A DNA stretch of 38,589 nucleotides from NCBI GenBank assembly GCA_047638695.1, contig JBLINY010000035.1, forward strand, positions 1 through 38,589, given 5' to 3'. The first letter of the stretch is position 1. Each line of letters begins with the position of its first letter. Shown piece after piece: positions 13,835 to 22,112 of this stretch. Made by a program: the position numbers and the translations under genes. The notes under the pieces were generated by a model. The model was not told where the DNA came from and made no database searches. It saw nothing but the letters and a program-made list of their open reading frames with translations. Source of the DNA: JAHECQ01 sp047638695 (GTDB lineage Bacteria; Actinomycetota; Acidimicrobiia; Acidimicrobiales; SZUA-35).

Positions 13835-15076
13835 ATGCGTCGCCGGGTTAACACAACGATTCCCGCCAGGGGATGGGGAGGAAGGTCGCGGTTAGCCGCG
13901 CTCGCCATCGCGTGGTTGTTGTTGGCGGCGCTCAGCGGTTCTGGTCAGGCTCAAACGTCGGATGAGCTCGAAGACATCCGGGCGGAGCGTCGACGCACAC
14001 AGGAACAAGCAGCCGAGCAAGCGAGTCAGGTGGACGCCGTCAACGGCGAGGTCGACGAACTCACTGCAGCGCTAGAGGTGCTCTTGACCGAGGTGAACGC
14101 CGCATCCGAGCGGGTGGACAGCGCCCAGCGGAGCCTCGATGATGCTGAGGCTCGACAAGCCGAAGCGCAGGAGGCCGTTGGTACGACACGAGATGAGATA
14201 GAGCAGCTCAAGACGCAGCTCGGCGTTCGGGCCATCTCATCGTTCATCAACCAGGGCAGTGAGGCGTCACTTATCATCGAAAGCAGCGATCCGACCCAGG
14301 CCACCCGAATGCAGACCCTGGTTCGAGGCGTGACACAGGGTGAAGTCGAAGTTGTCGAACAGCTCCGTCAAGCGGAGGAAGATCTGCGAGTACAGGAAGC
14401 CGAGGCGGCCGACGCGGCAACAGAAGCTCAGGAGTTTCGTGATGCTCGCGCCGGGGAACTGGTGACGCTGGACGACGCCCGGCAGGCCCAGGCCGAGCTC
14501 ACAGCGGCCGCCGAAGACCGGCTCGACCATGAGTTGGGCGAGCTGGCCGTTCTGACGACGCTCGACGCCGAGCTCGAAGACGACGAGCGGGCTGAGATCG
14601 ATCGGTTGGTCGAAGCAGCTCGGAAGGCGGCCCCGCCGCCCGCTCCGTCCGGTGGCGGTGGGCAACCGACGGTTCCTGTCGGTACCGACGAGATTGTCTC
14701 GGTCAGAGGAATCCAGGTTCATGCGTCGGTCGCTGACGCCGTCGATCGCATGCTGGCTGCTGCGGCAGCCGACAACGTCAACCTCTCAGGAGGTGGCTAT
14801 CGATCTTCCGCCGGTCAGATCGCCGTACGCAAGAACAACTGCGGAACGAGCAACTACGCCATCTACGAGATGCCGGCGAGCCAATGTCGCCCACCGACGG
14901 CTCGACCGGGGACCTCGCAGCATGAAAAGGGGCTTGCGATCGACTTCACCTACAACGGGCGTCTCATCCGCAGTCGTTCAAGTGCCGGCTACCAATGGCT
15001 GGCGGCGAACGCCGCTGCGTACGGCTTCAAGAACCTGCCAAGCGAGCCGTGGCACTGGTCGACGACCGGGCGCTAG
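13835..15076 (+). CDS. Secreted coiled-coil protein with a C-terminal M15 (VanY/DD-carboxypeptidase) peptidase domain
   Basis: 413 residues. A signal peptide (Arg-rich start, LAALAIAWLLLAAL core, ending SGQAQT) is followed by about 230 residues of heptad-patterned Ala/Glu/Gln coiled coil. A short Pro/Gly linker (APPPAPSGGGG) leads to an M15 domain of about 120 residues. Zinc ligands are visible in SQHEKGLAIDF (His and Asp) and EPWHW (the catalytic Glu and third ligand His). The coiled coil resembles the regulatory region of cell-separation peptidoglycan hydrolases of the NlpC/EnvC type, so a role in wall remodelling at division is plausible. Start at ATG 13835, or the adjacent TTG 13832. Confidence 0.85.
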   Translation: MRRRVNTTIPARGWGGRSRLAALAIAWLLLAALSGSGQAQTSDELEDIRAERRRTQEQAAEQASQVDAVNGEVDELTAALEVLLTEVNAASERVDSAQRSLDDAEARQAEAQEAVGTTRDEIEQLKTQLGVRAISSFINQGSEASLIIESSDPTQATRMQTLVRGVTQGEVEVVEQLRQAEEDLRVQEAEAADAATEAQEFRDARAGELVTLDDARQAQAELTAAAEDRLDHELGELAVLTTLDAELEDDERAEIDRLVEAARKAAPPPAPSGGGGQPTVPVGTDEIVSVRGIQVHASVADAVDRMLAAAAADNVNLSGGGYRSSAGQIAVRKNNCGTSNYAIYEMPASQCRPPTARPGTSQHEKGLAIDFTYNGRLIRSRSSAGYQWLAANAAAYGFKNLPSEPWHWSTTGR

Positions 15077-15159
15077 CGACGCCACGGCTCGGTACCAAAA
15101 ACGCTCGCCCGAGAGGCACTACTGGACGGTAACTGTGCGATGTGGTCCCATGATCGACG

Positions 15160-15813
15160 ATGGCTGCATCTTCACAACCCCGAGCTCCATTCGCACCCTG
15201 GGACCGGCGTCAGTTGCCCGGCCTTTTCTCCGTCGAAGAAACGGCCAGACGGGTCGGTCACTACAAGTGGGTCGAGATGAAGATCTTCGAGATGATGGGT
15301 GGTTGGGTGGCCACCGTTCCGGAGCTCGACATCAAACTCCGTCTCGGGACCCATTGCTACCACCACGCCTTTCACAGCGAGCTATGGCACAAGCGGCTAC
15401 CCGAACTGCGAGAGATGAATCCCGAGCGTCTTACGGTGCCGCCGAACCCCGAGTTCGAGGCCTTCATCGAAGGCTTGACCGAACCTGAGGCCGCCGAGCT
15501 GACCATCGAGAAGATGACGGGCCTGTATCGGGTACTGCTTCCTCGGCTCATCGCGGCGTACACCTACCATCTCAACAACACGTCGGAGATCACCGATTCG
15601 CCGACGATCCGCTCGCTCAATTTCTGTCTCCAAGACGACATGGAGGAGTGGCGCGAGGGTGAAATGATCTTGCAGTCACTCATCGAGACACCGGACGAAG
15701 TGGCGCGAGCTGCCGCCCAGCAATCGCATCTGACCAACCTCCTGATCGCTTCAGGTGGAGTAGCTGGTGCCGGATCCGTGGGTTCGTTCGATATCGAGGA
15801 GGAAGGGTCGTGA
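15160..15813 (+). CDS. Conserved protein of unknown function, possibly ferritin-like (diiron) helical bundle
   Basis: 217 residues, first gene of a three-gene operon. I do not recognise a named family. Four likely helices carry acidic residues and histidines: VEMKIFEMMGGW (Glu39/44), THCYHHAFHSELWHKRL (Glu74-x2-His77 plus His65, His68, His69), LTIEKMTGLYRVLL (Glu117) and LNFCLQDDMEEWREGE (Asp159/160, Glu162/163). One E-x2-H motif and acidic partners on the other helices are compatible with a diiron four-helix bundle, but the fourth helix lacks a clear E-x2-H. The start at ATG 15160 has no obvious ribosome site. The stop overlaps the next GTG. Confidence 0.6.
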   Translation: MAASSQPRAPFAPWDRRQLPGLFSVEETARRVGHYKWVEMKIFEMMGGWVATVPELDIKLRLGTHCYHHAFHSELWHKRLPELREMNPERLTVPPNPEFEAFIEGLTEPEAAELTIEKMTGLYRVLLPRLIAAYTYHLNNTSEITDSPTIRSLNFCLQDDMEEWREGEMILQSLIETPDEVARAAAQQSHLTNLLIASGGVAGAGSVGSFDIEEEGS

Positions 15814-16346
15814 CGGTCGAGATCTCACCGTCGGTCTTCGAACAGGTGTTCTTCGATGTTGCCGAGATAGCGGATGTATTCGAAGAGGCCCGTTTGGCGG
15901 TTTCCGGGCTACCTCTCGATCTTGATGTCTCGATAACGGTGAACGAGAAGGTCCCCAATACTCGGGTCGCGATCACGACCCTCGATCCTGTGGTGTTCTA
16001 CGTAGAGAGTGGCGCCCTCGAAGACACAAAGGTGCCACGCACCTTCAGCGCCGACGCCGCCATGGCCACGTTCTGCCGGCTGCACCTGGAGCTTCGAGAT
16101 CGGCTCGATGACACCTTCGGCGCGCCAGCTCTCGATGAGGAGATCAGCCAAGCCGACGCCGTGTCCTGGGCCGTCTATTGCTACGGCCGGGCAACGCGAA
16201 TCGGCGCCAAGGTTTTCAAGCCCCGGTATCGGTATGACTTCCGGAATCGCCACGGCTTCTCGGACGCGACGGACGCCAACTACGAGCTTCTCTGGTCGTC
16301 CGACGCTCTGACGTGGGACCAGATCCGGGCGATGAGCGCCGAGTAG
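15810..16346 (+). CDS. Hypothetical protein, second gene of the 15160 operon
   Basis: 178 soluble residues; no family recognised. The N-terminal half alternates strands (LDVSITVNEK, TRVAITTLDPVVFYVESGAL). The C-terminal half is helical (AAMATFCRLHLELRDRLDD, ADAVSWAVYCYGRATRIG) and ends with an aromatic segment (YELLWSSDALTWDQI). The GTG start overlaps the previous stop (GTGA at 15810-15813) and follows GAGGAGGAAGG, a strong ribosome site, so translation is coupled to its neighbour. The two proteins probably act together. Confidence 0.65.
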   Translation: MTVEISPSVFEQVFFDVAEIADVFEEARLAVSGLPLDLDVSITVNEKVPNTRVAITTLDPVVFYVESGALEDTKVPRTFSADAAMATFCRLHLELRDRLDDTFGAPALDEEISQADAVSWAVYCYGRATRIGAKVFKPRYRYDFRNRHGFSDATDANYELLWSSDALTWDQIRAMSAE

Positions 16347-16352
16347 TCGGTC

Positions 16353-16712
16353 GTGACGGGCGAAACAGACTCCTCAGATCAGGACATCTCGAACCAGGAG
16401 ATGTCAGAGCTCGAGCCTCTGATGGTGACGCTTTCGTTCGAAACCGACCAACCGGACGAACTCCTCTCGGTTCTCGCCCACTACGTCGTGATGAGCCGCA
16501 ACGCCGACGGGAACCGCAACATCGATCTCGTTGCGTCGATGACTCGACCGGGTCGGTTGCTCATCATCGAGAAATGGGACTCCGCTGCGCATCAACAGAC
16601 GCATTTCGACAGCGAGGTCATGGTTGACATGGCACGTGCCTGTGACGGCCTGCTGACGTCGGCTCCCGATATCGATTTGTACGAAGCGGTCACCATGCAC
16701 GATCTAGACTGA
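16353..16712 (+). CDS. ABM-domain (antibiotic biosynthesis monooxygenase-like) protein
   Basis: 119 residues: about 22 acidic residues, then a ferredoxin-like alpha-beta domain of the ABM type (LMVTLSFETDQPDELLSVL, LVASMTRPGRLLIIEKWDS, HFDSEVMVDMA). Members include cofactor-free quinol monooxygenases, heme-degrading enzymes and many uncharacterised dimers. Residues needed for heme degradation cannot be confirmed. The GTG start is 6 bp after the previous stop, so it closes the three-gene operon. Confidence 0.7.
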   Translation: MTGETDSSDQDISNQEMSELEPLMVTLSFETDQPDELLSVLAHYVVMSRNADGNRNIDLVASMTRPGRLLIIEKWDSAAHQQTHFDSEVMVDMARACDGLLTSAPDIDLYEAVTMHDLD

Positions 16713-16815
16713 CGGTGTATTCCGACTCAAGCGACGGCGTGAGGATGCCGTAGATCGGTGTGAGCCTCCGCTGCCTCCACTGTTTGCCTGACCGTGAACG
16801 AAGGATGTCGGTCGG

Positions 16816-16821
16816 TAGACT
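16816..16821 (+). promoter_or_regulatory. Candidate -10 element (TAGACT) upstream of the group 2 sigma factor gene
   Basis: TAGACT lies about 107 bp before the TTG start, so this gene would have a real leader. A second candidate, TACCCT (16850-16855), overlaps a CCTCA-AA-TGAGG repeat at 16853-16864. A GAGAGGTGAG ribosome site precedes the start. Confidence 0.3.
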
Positions 16822-16927
16822 CAACAGCATATTCACTTGCTCCACTCGGTACCCTCAAATGAGGAAGTGGGGCAAGGCATCCGGTTCGTCGAACGGGATG
16901 TTCTCAACGTACGAGAGGTGAGATCCT

Positions 16928-17863
16928 TTGGCTAAGGAGCGAGTCGAGAGGGACGAAGAAGACCTCGTCAGGCTGTATCTCACCGACATCGGGCAATACC
17001 CGTTGCTCACCAAGGAAGACGAAGTACGCCTTGCGCAGGCCATTGAGGCCGGCAAGGAAGCCTCTGAAGAGCTCGAGGCCAACCTGGAAGTAGCTCCGGC
17101 TCGCAAACGCGATCTTCGGCGGGCTATCCGCAAAGGCCGCGAGGCCGAGCGTACGTTTGTGCAGTCCAACCTTCGCCTCGTGGTTTCGATTGCGAAGAAG
17201 TACCAGGCTTCCGGTCTGCCTCTCCTTGATCTGATTCAAGAGGGCAATCTTGGCCTGATGCACGCCGTCGAGAAGTTCGACTGGCGCAAGGGTTTCAAGT
17301 TCTCGACCTACGCCACCTGGTGGATCCGTCAGGCCATCACCCGGGGTATTGCCAACACCGGTCGCACCATCCGACTTCCCGTGCACGCCGGTGACACACT
17401 GGCCCGCCTCCAGAAGGCTCGGGCTCGCCTCGAGCTCAAGTACGGACGCCCGGCCACGCTGACCGAACTCGCCGTAGAGGTCGAGATGACCGAGGAGAAG
17501 GTCACCGAGGCGCTGCGCTTTGCCGCAGAACCGCTCTCGCTGTCCGAACCGCTTCGGGAAGACGGCGACGCCGAACTCGGTGACGTAGTCGAAGATCGCC
17601 AAGCCGATTCGCCCTTCGAAGTTGCGGCAACCTCGCTGCTCCCCGAAGAGATCTCACGGCTCCTCGCTCCGCTTGACGAGCGCGAACGCGAAATTCTCAA
17701 GCTTCGGTTCGGTCTCGATCGCGGCGAACCGCGAACGCTCGAAGAGGTTGGCGAGTACTTCAATCTCACTCGCGAACGCATTCGCCAGATCGAAGCTCGG
17801 GCAATGTCGAAGCTGCGCCACCCGAGCTCCGATACCGGAGCACGCGACCTTCTCGCGGTTTAG
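16928..17863 (+). CDS. RNA polymerase sigma factor, sigma-70 group 2 (primary-like)
   Basis: 311 residues with regions 1.2 (DLVRLYLTDIGQYPLL), 2 (NLRLVVSIAKKYQ, DLIQEGNLGLMHAVEKFDW, KFSTYATWWIRQAI), 3 (GRTIRLPVHAGDTLARL) and 4 (LAPLDEREREILKLRFGLD, TLEEVGEYFNLTRERIRQIE). The long region 1.1 of the vegetative factor is missing, so it is a HrdA/SigB-type alternative rather than the main sigma. In related actinobacteria such factors serve stationary phase or stress. The TTG start has the GAGAGGTGAG ribosome site. The spacer HAGDTLARLQKARARLE in region 3 is normal. Confidence 0.92.
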   Translation: MAKERVERDEEDLVRLYLTDIGQYPLLTKEDEVRLAQAIEAGKEASEELEANLEVAPARKRDLRRAIRKGREAERTFVQSNLRLVVSIAKKYQASGLPLLDLIQEGNLGLMHAVEKFDWRKGFKFSTYATWWIRQAITRGIANTGRTIRLPVHAGDTLARLQKARARLELKYGRPATLTELAVEVEMTEEKVTEALRFAAEPLSLSEPLREDGDAELGDVVEDRQADSPFEVAATSLLPEEISRLLAPLDEREREILKLRFGLDRGEPRTLEEVGEYFNLTRERIRQIEARAMSKLRHPSSDTGARDLLAV

Positions 17864-17923
17864 CAACACCTGCCTTCTTCAGGCCTAGGTCCTACGAACT
17901 TCACCCTGCAAGGCTGGGCGTCC

Positions 17924-17929
17924 TAGCCT
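17924..17929 (+). promoter_or_regulatory. -10 element (TAGCCT) of the SDR gene
   Basis: TAGCCT lies 6 nt before ATG 17936, with no ribosome site between; leaderless type. Confidence 0.5.
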
Positions 17930-17935
17930 CGGGTC

Positions 17936-18733
17936 ATGGAACTGAACGACAAGGTCGCCATCATCACCGGTGCTGGCTCGGGTATCGGACGGGCGCTTGC
18001 TGTTGGCTTCGCCGCTGCTGGGGCGAAGGCTGTTGTTTGCACTGATCTCAACGGAGCAAACGCAGCAGAAACGGCTGATCTCGTCGGCGATGTCGGGTCA
18101 TCGGCCGAGCTCGATGTTGGCGACGAGCGCGCAATCGAGAAGATCGTGGTGCAAACCGAAGCCGCTCATGGGGCTGTAGACATCTTTGTTTCCAACGCGG
18201 GGTATGGCCTGCGGGGCGGTCTCGACCTGCCCACCGACGAGTGGGAACGGATGATGAACGTTCACACCTGGTCGCATCTGGCGGCTGCTCGCGCCGTCGT
18301 GCCGGGAATGGTCGAACGTGGCGGTGGCTATATCCTGAACACGGCATCGGCCGCCGGGCTTCTCACCCAAATGGACTCGGGGCCATATGCCGTGTCCAAG
18401 CATGCAGCCGTGGCGTTCGCCGAGTGGCTGCTCATAAACCACGGCGATGATGGCATCGGTGTTTCCGTATTGTGCCCACAAGCGGTTCGCACGAATATTC
18501 TTGGCCCAGCGGCGCTGAAAAAGGGATCGAGCAACACCCGGCAGGCGGCCGGTGATGGCATCCTCGAACCCGAGTTTGTCGCTGATGCCTGCATCGAGGC
18601 GATCCGCGACGAACGATTCCTGGTGCTTCCACACCCCGAGGTCCTTACCTACTTTCAGCGCAAGGCCGACGACTACGACCGTTGGCTGGGCGGTATGCGC
18701 CGCTTCCGCCGACGAATTCGCGGTGCGCGATGA
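17936..18733 (+). CDS. Short-chain dehydrogenase/reductase
   Basis: 265 residues with the classical SDR layout: cofactor motif TGAGSGIG (residues 12-19), SNAG, the catalytic serine in NTASAAG and the YAVSK tyrosine-lysine pair. An aspartate after the second strand (CTDLNG) favours NAD(H) over NADP(H). The substrate cannot be read from the sequence. The downstream thioesterase gene overlaps the stop (ATGA), so the two may act on the same acyl or hydroxyacyl compound. Confidence 0.88.
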   Translation: MELNDKVAIITGAGSGIGRALAVGFAAAGAKAVVCTDLNGANAAETADLVGDVGSSAELDVGDERAIEKIVVQTEAAHGAVDIFVSNAGYGLRGGLDLPTDEWERMMNVHTWSHLAAARAVVPGMVERGGGYILNTASAAGLLTQMDSGPYAVSKHAAVAFAEWLLINHGDDGIGVSVLCPQAVRTNILGPAALKKGSSNTRQAAGDGILEPEFVADACIEAIRDERFLVLPHPEVLTYFQRKADDYDRWLGGMRRFRRRIRGAR

Positions 18734-19221
18734 CATCACGACCAGATCAGGCCCCCTCACCTTTAGCGGCGCCGACGGGTGCCACAGCGCCAGTTGAGAT
18801 CGACCGCATGGGTCTCAGTCGTTGTTTTGGCTGCGGTCAGGCCAACGAAGAGGGCTTGCGGCTCGGATTCGAGCGATTCGCTGACGGGACTGTCGAGACC
18901 CGTCACCGGGCTGCGTTGCATCACTGCGGGCTCGACACTGTGGTTCACGGTGGGATCCAAGCGACCATTCTCGATGAGGTCATGGGCGTCGCAGCACAGC
19001 TTTCGTTGCCGTCAACGGCGACCGATTTGGCATGCGTGACGGCCGAGATGCAACTCCGGTACCGCGCTCCGGTACCGATTGACCTCGAGGTTGTGGCGCG
19101 CGCTCGATTGCTCGAGATTGATGATCGGGGCATGCACATCGTGGGAGCCATCCTCGATGACAACGATCGGGTGTTGACCGAGGCGACATCTCGATGGCGA
19201 CAATTGCGGTCGGACATCTGA
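18730..19221 (+). CDS. Hotdog-fold thioesterase (PaaI family)
   Basis: 163 residues. After a 30-residue variable start, CFGCGQANEEGLRL and VVHGGIQATILDEVMG mark the hotdog fold; the HGG...LDE segment holds the acyl-CoA catalytic site in PaaI-type enzymes, and RYRAPVPIDLEV is the usual following strand. It likely hydrolyses a CoA thioester. The ATG at 18730 overlaps the SDR stop; an upstream in-frame start at 18682 would lie inside the SDR gene and is not preferred. Confidence 0.85.
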   Translation: MTSRPDQAPSPLAAPTGATAPVEIDRMGLSRCFGCGQANEEGLRLGFERFADGTVETRHRAALHHCGLDTVVHGGIQATILDEVMGVAAQLSLPSTATDLACVTAEMQLRYRAPVPIDLEVVARARLLEIDDRGMHIVGAILDDNDRVLTEATSRWRQLRSDI

Positions 19222-19253
19222 GATTGCGGTAGCCGCCTCGGCCATACCACCTC

Positions 19254-19278
19254 CGTTCGTCCCGCCGCGGGCCGAACG
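19254..19278. other. Hairpin in the 218-bp gap before the tRNA-Sec gene
   Basis: Stem of 6 plus 4 bp with one mismatch (19254-19264 with 19268-19278) and a 3-nt loop. No T-run follows on either strand, so it is not a standard terminator. The rest of the gap (19222-19439) shows nothing recognisable. Confidence 0.35.
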
Positions 19279-19439
19279 AAGGCGATCGCGCCCGGTCCCT
19301 CCGGGAAAACCTTGCACCGCGACAACGGTGGTCCTTCTGCGACAAACACTACTCGCTGTTTCGCGCCCATCTGAGGAAGGGCGTCGCCGCTTTCAGAGGA
19401 TGACGGTCCGAGAGGGGATCCTCGGTGAAAAGAAATGTT

Positions 19440-19535
19440 TGGCGGAGGTGGACGGGAATCGAACCCGCCTACGATGGATCACATCGCACACCCGCTTTGA
19501 AGGCGGGGGAGCCCACCAGGTACTCGGACACCTCC
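19440..19535 (-). tRNA. selC: tRNA-Sec (anticodon UCA)
   Basis: Read on the minus strand this is a 93-nt class II tRNA with an encoded CCA end and discriminator G. The anticodon loop is CTTCAAA on a 5-bp stem CCCGC/GCGGG, so the anticodon is UCA, which reads UGA. The D-arm can form an extended stem (GAGT/GCTC plus CC/GG with a bulged A) closed by a minimal TGGT loop, a feature of selenocysteine tRNA. A long variable arm has the CGATG/CATCG stem. Acceptor plus T stems total 13 pairs if counted 7+6; in the 8+5 arrangement the eighth pair is a U-C mismatch. A serine tRNA would have TGA at the anticodon. No selA, selB or selD gene is in the window. Confidence 0.85.
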
Positions 19536-19639
19536 GTTCCGCACCTTAGCCACTTCCCCCTTCACACGTGCAGCTGCTGATGCCTCCGGAGCACTTTGTC
19601 CGGTGTGGGTAACTGCAGCGATTTCCCGGAGGTTTCGGG

Positions 19640-20269
19640 TTGCTTTCGTTCTTTGCCGCCAAAGGCGGTGCTGGCTGTTCCGTTGTGGCTGCCGCCGTTG
19701 CCTTGTTGTCATCCCACCGCACAGAGACGCTTCTGGTCGATCTCCAAGGCGATCAACCAGACCTGCTCGGCGTTGCCAGCGACGGCCCGGGTCTGGGCGA
19801 GTGGTTTGGTGCTCAACACCCATTGCCCGACGCTCTTCGTCGTATCGAAGTGCCGGTCACGCAGCGTTTGTCGCTGCTGCCCGTCGGCGCGGGTCGTGTC
19901 GTCCCAAGCCCCGACCAAGCCCGGCTGCTGGCAGCGATGCTGGCGGCCGAGGGCCGTCAGGTTGTCGTCGATGTCGGCGCACCGTCACAGCCGCTTATAG
20001 CCGTACTAGCGGGAAGCGAGAAGGCAGTGCTAGTCACTCGGGCCTGTTACCTGGCACTACTAGCGGCCTCGCGAGGCCCCGACCCGGACACGATTGTGCT
20101 GATCGCCGAGCCTGGCCGAGCCCTACAGCCAGCGGACGTGGAGCTCTCCGTTGGAGCGCCCATCGGACCCGTTATTCGGTGGGACCCAGCGGTTGCCCGA
20201 GCTGTCGACGCTGGCCTGATCACGTCTCGATTGCCGCGCATGCTGCGTCATCTCGGAGAACTGCTGTGA
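19640..20269 (+). CDS. CpaE/Ssd-like MinD-family protein of the tad locus
   Basis: 209 residues of the ParA/MinD fold, first gene of the tad operon, matching the position of Ssd/CpaE in other actinobacteria. Such proteins localise pilus assembly or affect septum placement. The P-loop at residues 8-14 reads KGGAGCS: the signature lysine Lys8 is present, but the lysine of the usual GK(S/T) step is a cysteine, so ATP binding may be altered. VVVDVGAP resembles the Walker B strand. The TTG start follows a GGAGG ribosome site (19628-19632). The stop overlaps the tadA start. Confidence 0.75.
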   Translation: MLSFFAAKGGAGCSVVAAAVALLSSHRTETLLVDLQGDQPDLLGVASDGPGLGEWFGAQHPLPDALRRIEVPVTQRLSLLPVGAGRVVPSPDQARLLAAMLAAEGRQVVVDVGAPSQPLIAVLAGSEKAVLVTRACYLALLAASRGPDPDTIVLIAEPGRALQPADVELSVGAPIGPVIRWDPAVARAVDAGLITSRLPRMLRHLGELL

Positions 20270-21345
20270 GTACACACGAGCAACGGTTGGCCGAAGTTCT
20301 CACGGCAACGCCGCAAGCCAGCAGGTCGCTGTTGGCAGAGTCGGTGCGCGAAGTCGAACCCCTCATCGACGGAGCGGTACTGCACCATCTGGTCGAACGG
20401 TCGTGGCAACGGGCCCATGGGCTTGGCCCTATTGCCGACGTGCTTGCCGACCCTGAGGTGAGCGAAGTCATGGTCAATGGTCCAGGCCCTGTGTGGGTCG
20501 ACCGTGGTGGGATGCTCGAGGAATCCAACGTGACACTCGAGCGAGCGGACATCGTCCTGTTGATCGAGCGAATCCTCGATCCCCTCGGTCTTCGGGTCGA
20601 CCGTTCGAGTCCGGTAGTCGACGCTCGTCTCGCCGACGGCAGCCGTGTCAACGTGGTGATGCCTCCGTTGGCTGTCGAGGGCCCGGTGTTGACCATTCGC
20701 CGCTTTGCACCGCGAGCTGTGCCCCTGGGGGCCTTCGGGCCCGCTGTGCTTCAAGATCTCTTGGCCGACTTGGTTCGTCAGCGCCGAACAATCGTTGTTT
20801 CGGGCGGGACCGCCACCGGTAAGACCACGTTGCTAAATGCCATGGGCGCGCTACTCGACCCGGACGAACGGGTGGTCACGATCGAGGACACGGCCGAACT
20901 CCAACTACCGGGACGTCATGTGGTGCGGCTCGAGGCCCGCCCGTCCAACAGCGAGGGTGTCGGCGCAGTCACCATTCGCGATCTTGTCCGCAACGCCCTC
21001 CGAATGCGGCCGGACCGCCTGGTGATCGGCGAAGTCCGTGGCGGAGAAGCACTCGACTTGTTGATGGCCCTCAACACCGGCCACGACGGCTCACTCTCTA
21101 CCTGCCACGCCAACCATCCGGGGGCGGCATTAGCCCGCTTGCAAACCCTGGCCCTGATGGGCGGGGTCGACGTACCGGCGGACGCGATCGAGGCCCAGTT
21201 GGTAGAGGCCGTGGATGTGGTGGTTCAGGTTGCCAGGGTGGGAAGCTCTCGGGTGGTCAGCGAGGTGGCTGAAGTTGTCCCGCCGACCGCTGGCCGCAGC
21301 CTGGGTGTCCGACCAATTTGGCGGGCTGATTCGTGTTCGAGCTGA
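20266..21345 (+). CDS. tadA: TadA/CpaF pilus assembly ATPase
   Basis: 359 residues of the secretion ATPase family that powers Flp pilus assembly at the inner membrane. The N-terminal domain includes VLADPEVSEVMVNGPGPVWVD; the ATPase core has Walker A GGTATGKTT, the Walker B-like RPDRLVIGEVRGGEALDLL, and the His-box region TGHDGSLSTCHAN. The GTG at 20266 overlaps the upstream stop (GTGA). A longer in-frame reading from 19603 exists but runs antiparallel to no known domain and overlaps the cpaE-like gene, so it is not used. Confidence 0.93.
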   Translation: MSTHEQRLAEVLTATPQASRSLLAESVREVEPLIDGAVLHHLVERSWQRAHGLGPIADVLADPEVSEVMVNGPGPVWVDRGGMLEESNVTLERADIVLLIERILDPLGLRVDRSSPVVDARLADGSRVNVVMPPLAVEGPVLTIRRFAPRAVPLGAFGPAVLQDLLADLVRQRRTIVVSGGTATGKTTLLNAMGALLDPDERVVTIEDTAELQLPGRHVVRLEARPSNSEGVGAVTIRDLVRNALRMRPDRLVIGEVRGGEALDLLMALNTGHDGSLSTCHANHPGAALARLQTLALMGGVDVPADAIEAQLVEAVDVVVQVARVGSSRVVSEVAEVVPPTAGRSLGVRPIWRADSCSS

Positions 21346-22112
21346 TGTTCCCTCCGGTGTTGGTGTTGGTTGTCTTACTGTGGTGGCGGTCAACTCCGCA
21401 CCGGTTCGAGGTGTTGAATCCGCCGGTAGAGCGTCGAGCCCAGGCGTTGGGGCCAATCGTTGTCGGCCTGTTTCTCGCGGCGGCCATTGTCTCTCGTAGC
21501 CCTGTTGTGGCCGTCGCCGGGTTCTCAATCGCCCTCTTTGTTAGACGGCTCAATCGCCAGCGGCTCGCTCGCATTGCCGCTCGTCGTCTGAATCTTGATC
21601 TCGTCTCGATGGCGGATGAGATGGTGCTGAGCCTCCGGTCCGGAGGCTCACTTTCGTCGTCGTTTCTTGAAGCCGCGGCGTCTACGGGGGAGTGCGCTGC
21701 GCACTATGCGCCGGTGCTGGGGGCGGTCGAGGCTGGGATGTCTCTGGGCCAGGCTCTCGATCAGTTCGGCGTCGACGAGGGGCCGAAACCGCTCGATCTT
21801 TTCGCTACGTCGTTGGCGGTGCTGGTGCACTCCGGAGGTCCGGCCGTAGTAGCGCTCGAGCGTTTGGGCGAGGGTTTACGAGCCACGCTTGCAGCCGATG
21901 GCGAACGACACACCCAATCGAGTCAAGCGATGGCTTCGGCAGTGGTGCTGGCTGTTCTGCCCGTAGTCTTCGCTGGCTCTGTTGCCTGGGTCGAACCAGC
22001 AGCTCGTCAGTTCTACTTGCGCACCCCTTTCGGAGGGGTGTGTTTGATGGCGATGCTCGGGCTCACGGGCACCTCGTGGCTTTGGATGCAGTCGATTGCT
22101 GGTGGCGAGTGA
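21333..22112 (+). CDS. tadB: TadB-like inner-membrane platform protein
   Basis: 259 residues with hydrophobic segments at the N-terminus (FPPVLVLVVLLWW, LGPIVVGLFLAAAIV, VVAVAGFSIALFV) and C-terminus (MASAVVLAVLPVVFAGSVAW, GGVCLMAMLGLTGTSWLWM) around a cytoplasmic type II secretion F domain (MADEMVLSLRSGGSLSSSFLEAA...GMSLGQALDQF). With TadC it forms the membrane platform of the pilus machine. The GTG start overlaps the tadA end by 13 bp. Confidence 0.85.
   Translation: MFELMFPPVLVLVVLLWWRSTPHRFEVLNPPVERRAQALGPIVVGLFLAAAIVSRSPVVAVAGFSIALFVRRLNRQRLARIAARRLNLDLVSMADEMVLSLRSGGSLSSSFLEAAASTGECAAHYAPVLGAVEAGMSLGQALDQFGVDEGPKPLDLFATSLAVLVHSGGPAVVALERLGEGLRATLAADGERHTQSSQAMASAVVLAVLPVVFAGSVAWVEPAARQFYLRTPFGGVCLMAMLGLTGTSWLWMQSIAGGE

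Noticed and set aside
19254..19278. Terminator or selenium-related hairpin near tRNA-Sec
   Set aside because: There is no T-run, and a bacterial SECIS would lie directly after an in-frame UGA; neither applies.
19603..20265. In-frame upstream extension of tadA
   Set aside because: It overlaps the cpaE-like gene in another frame, is Arg/Ser-rich without domain similarity, and the GTG at 20266 with the GTGA overlap is a better start.
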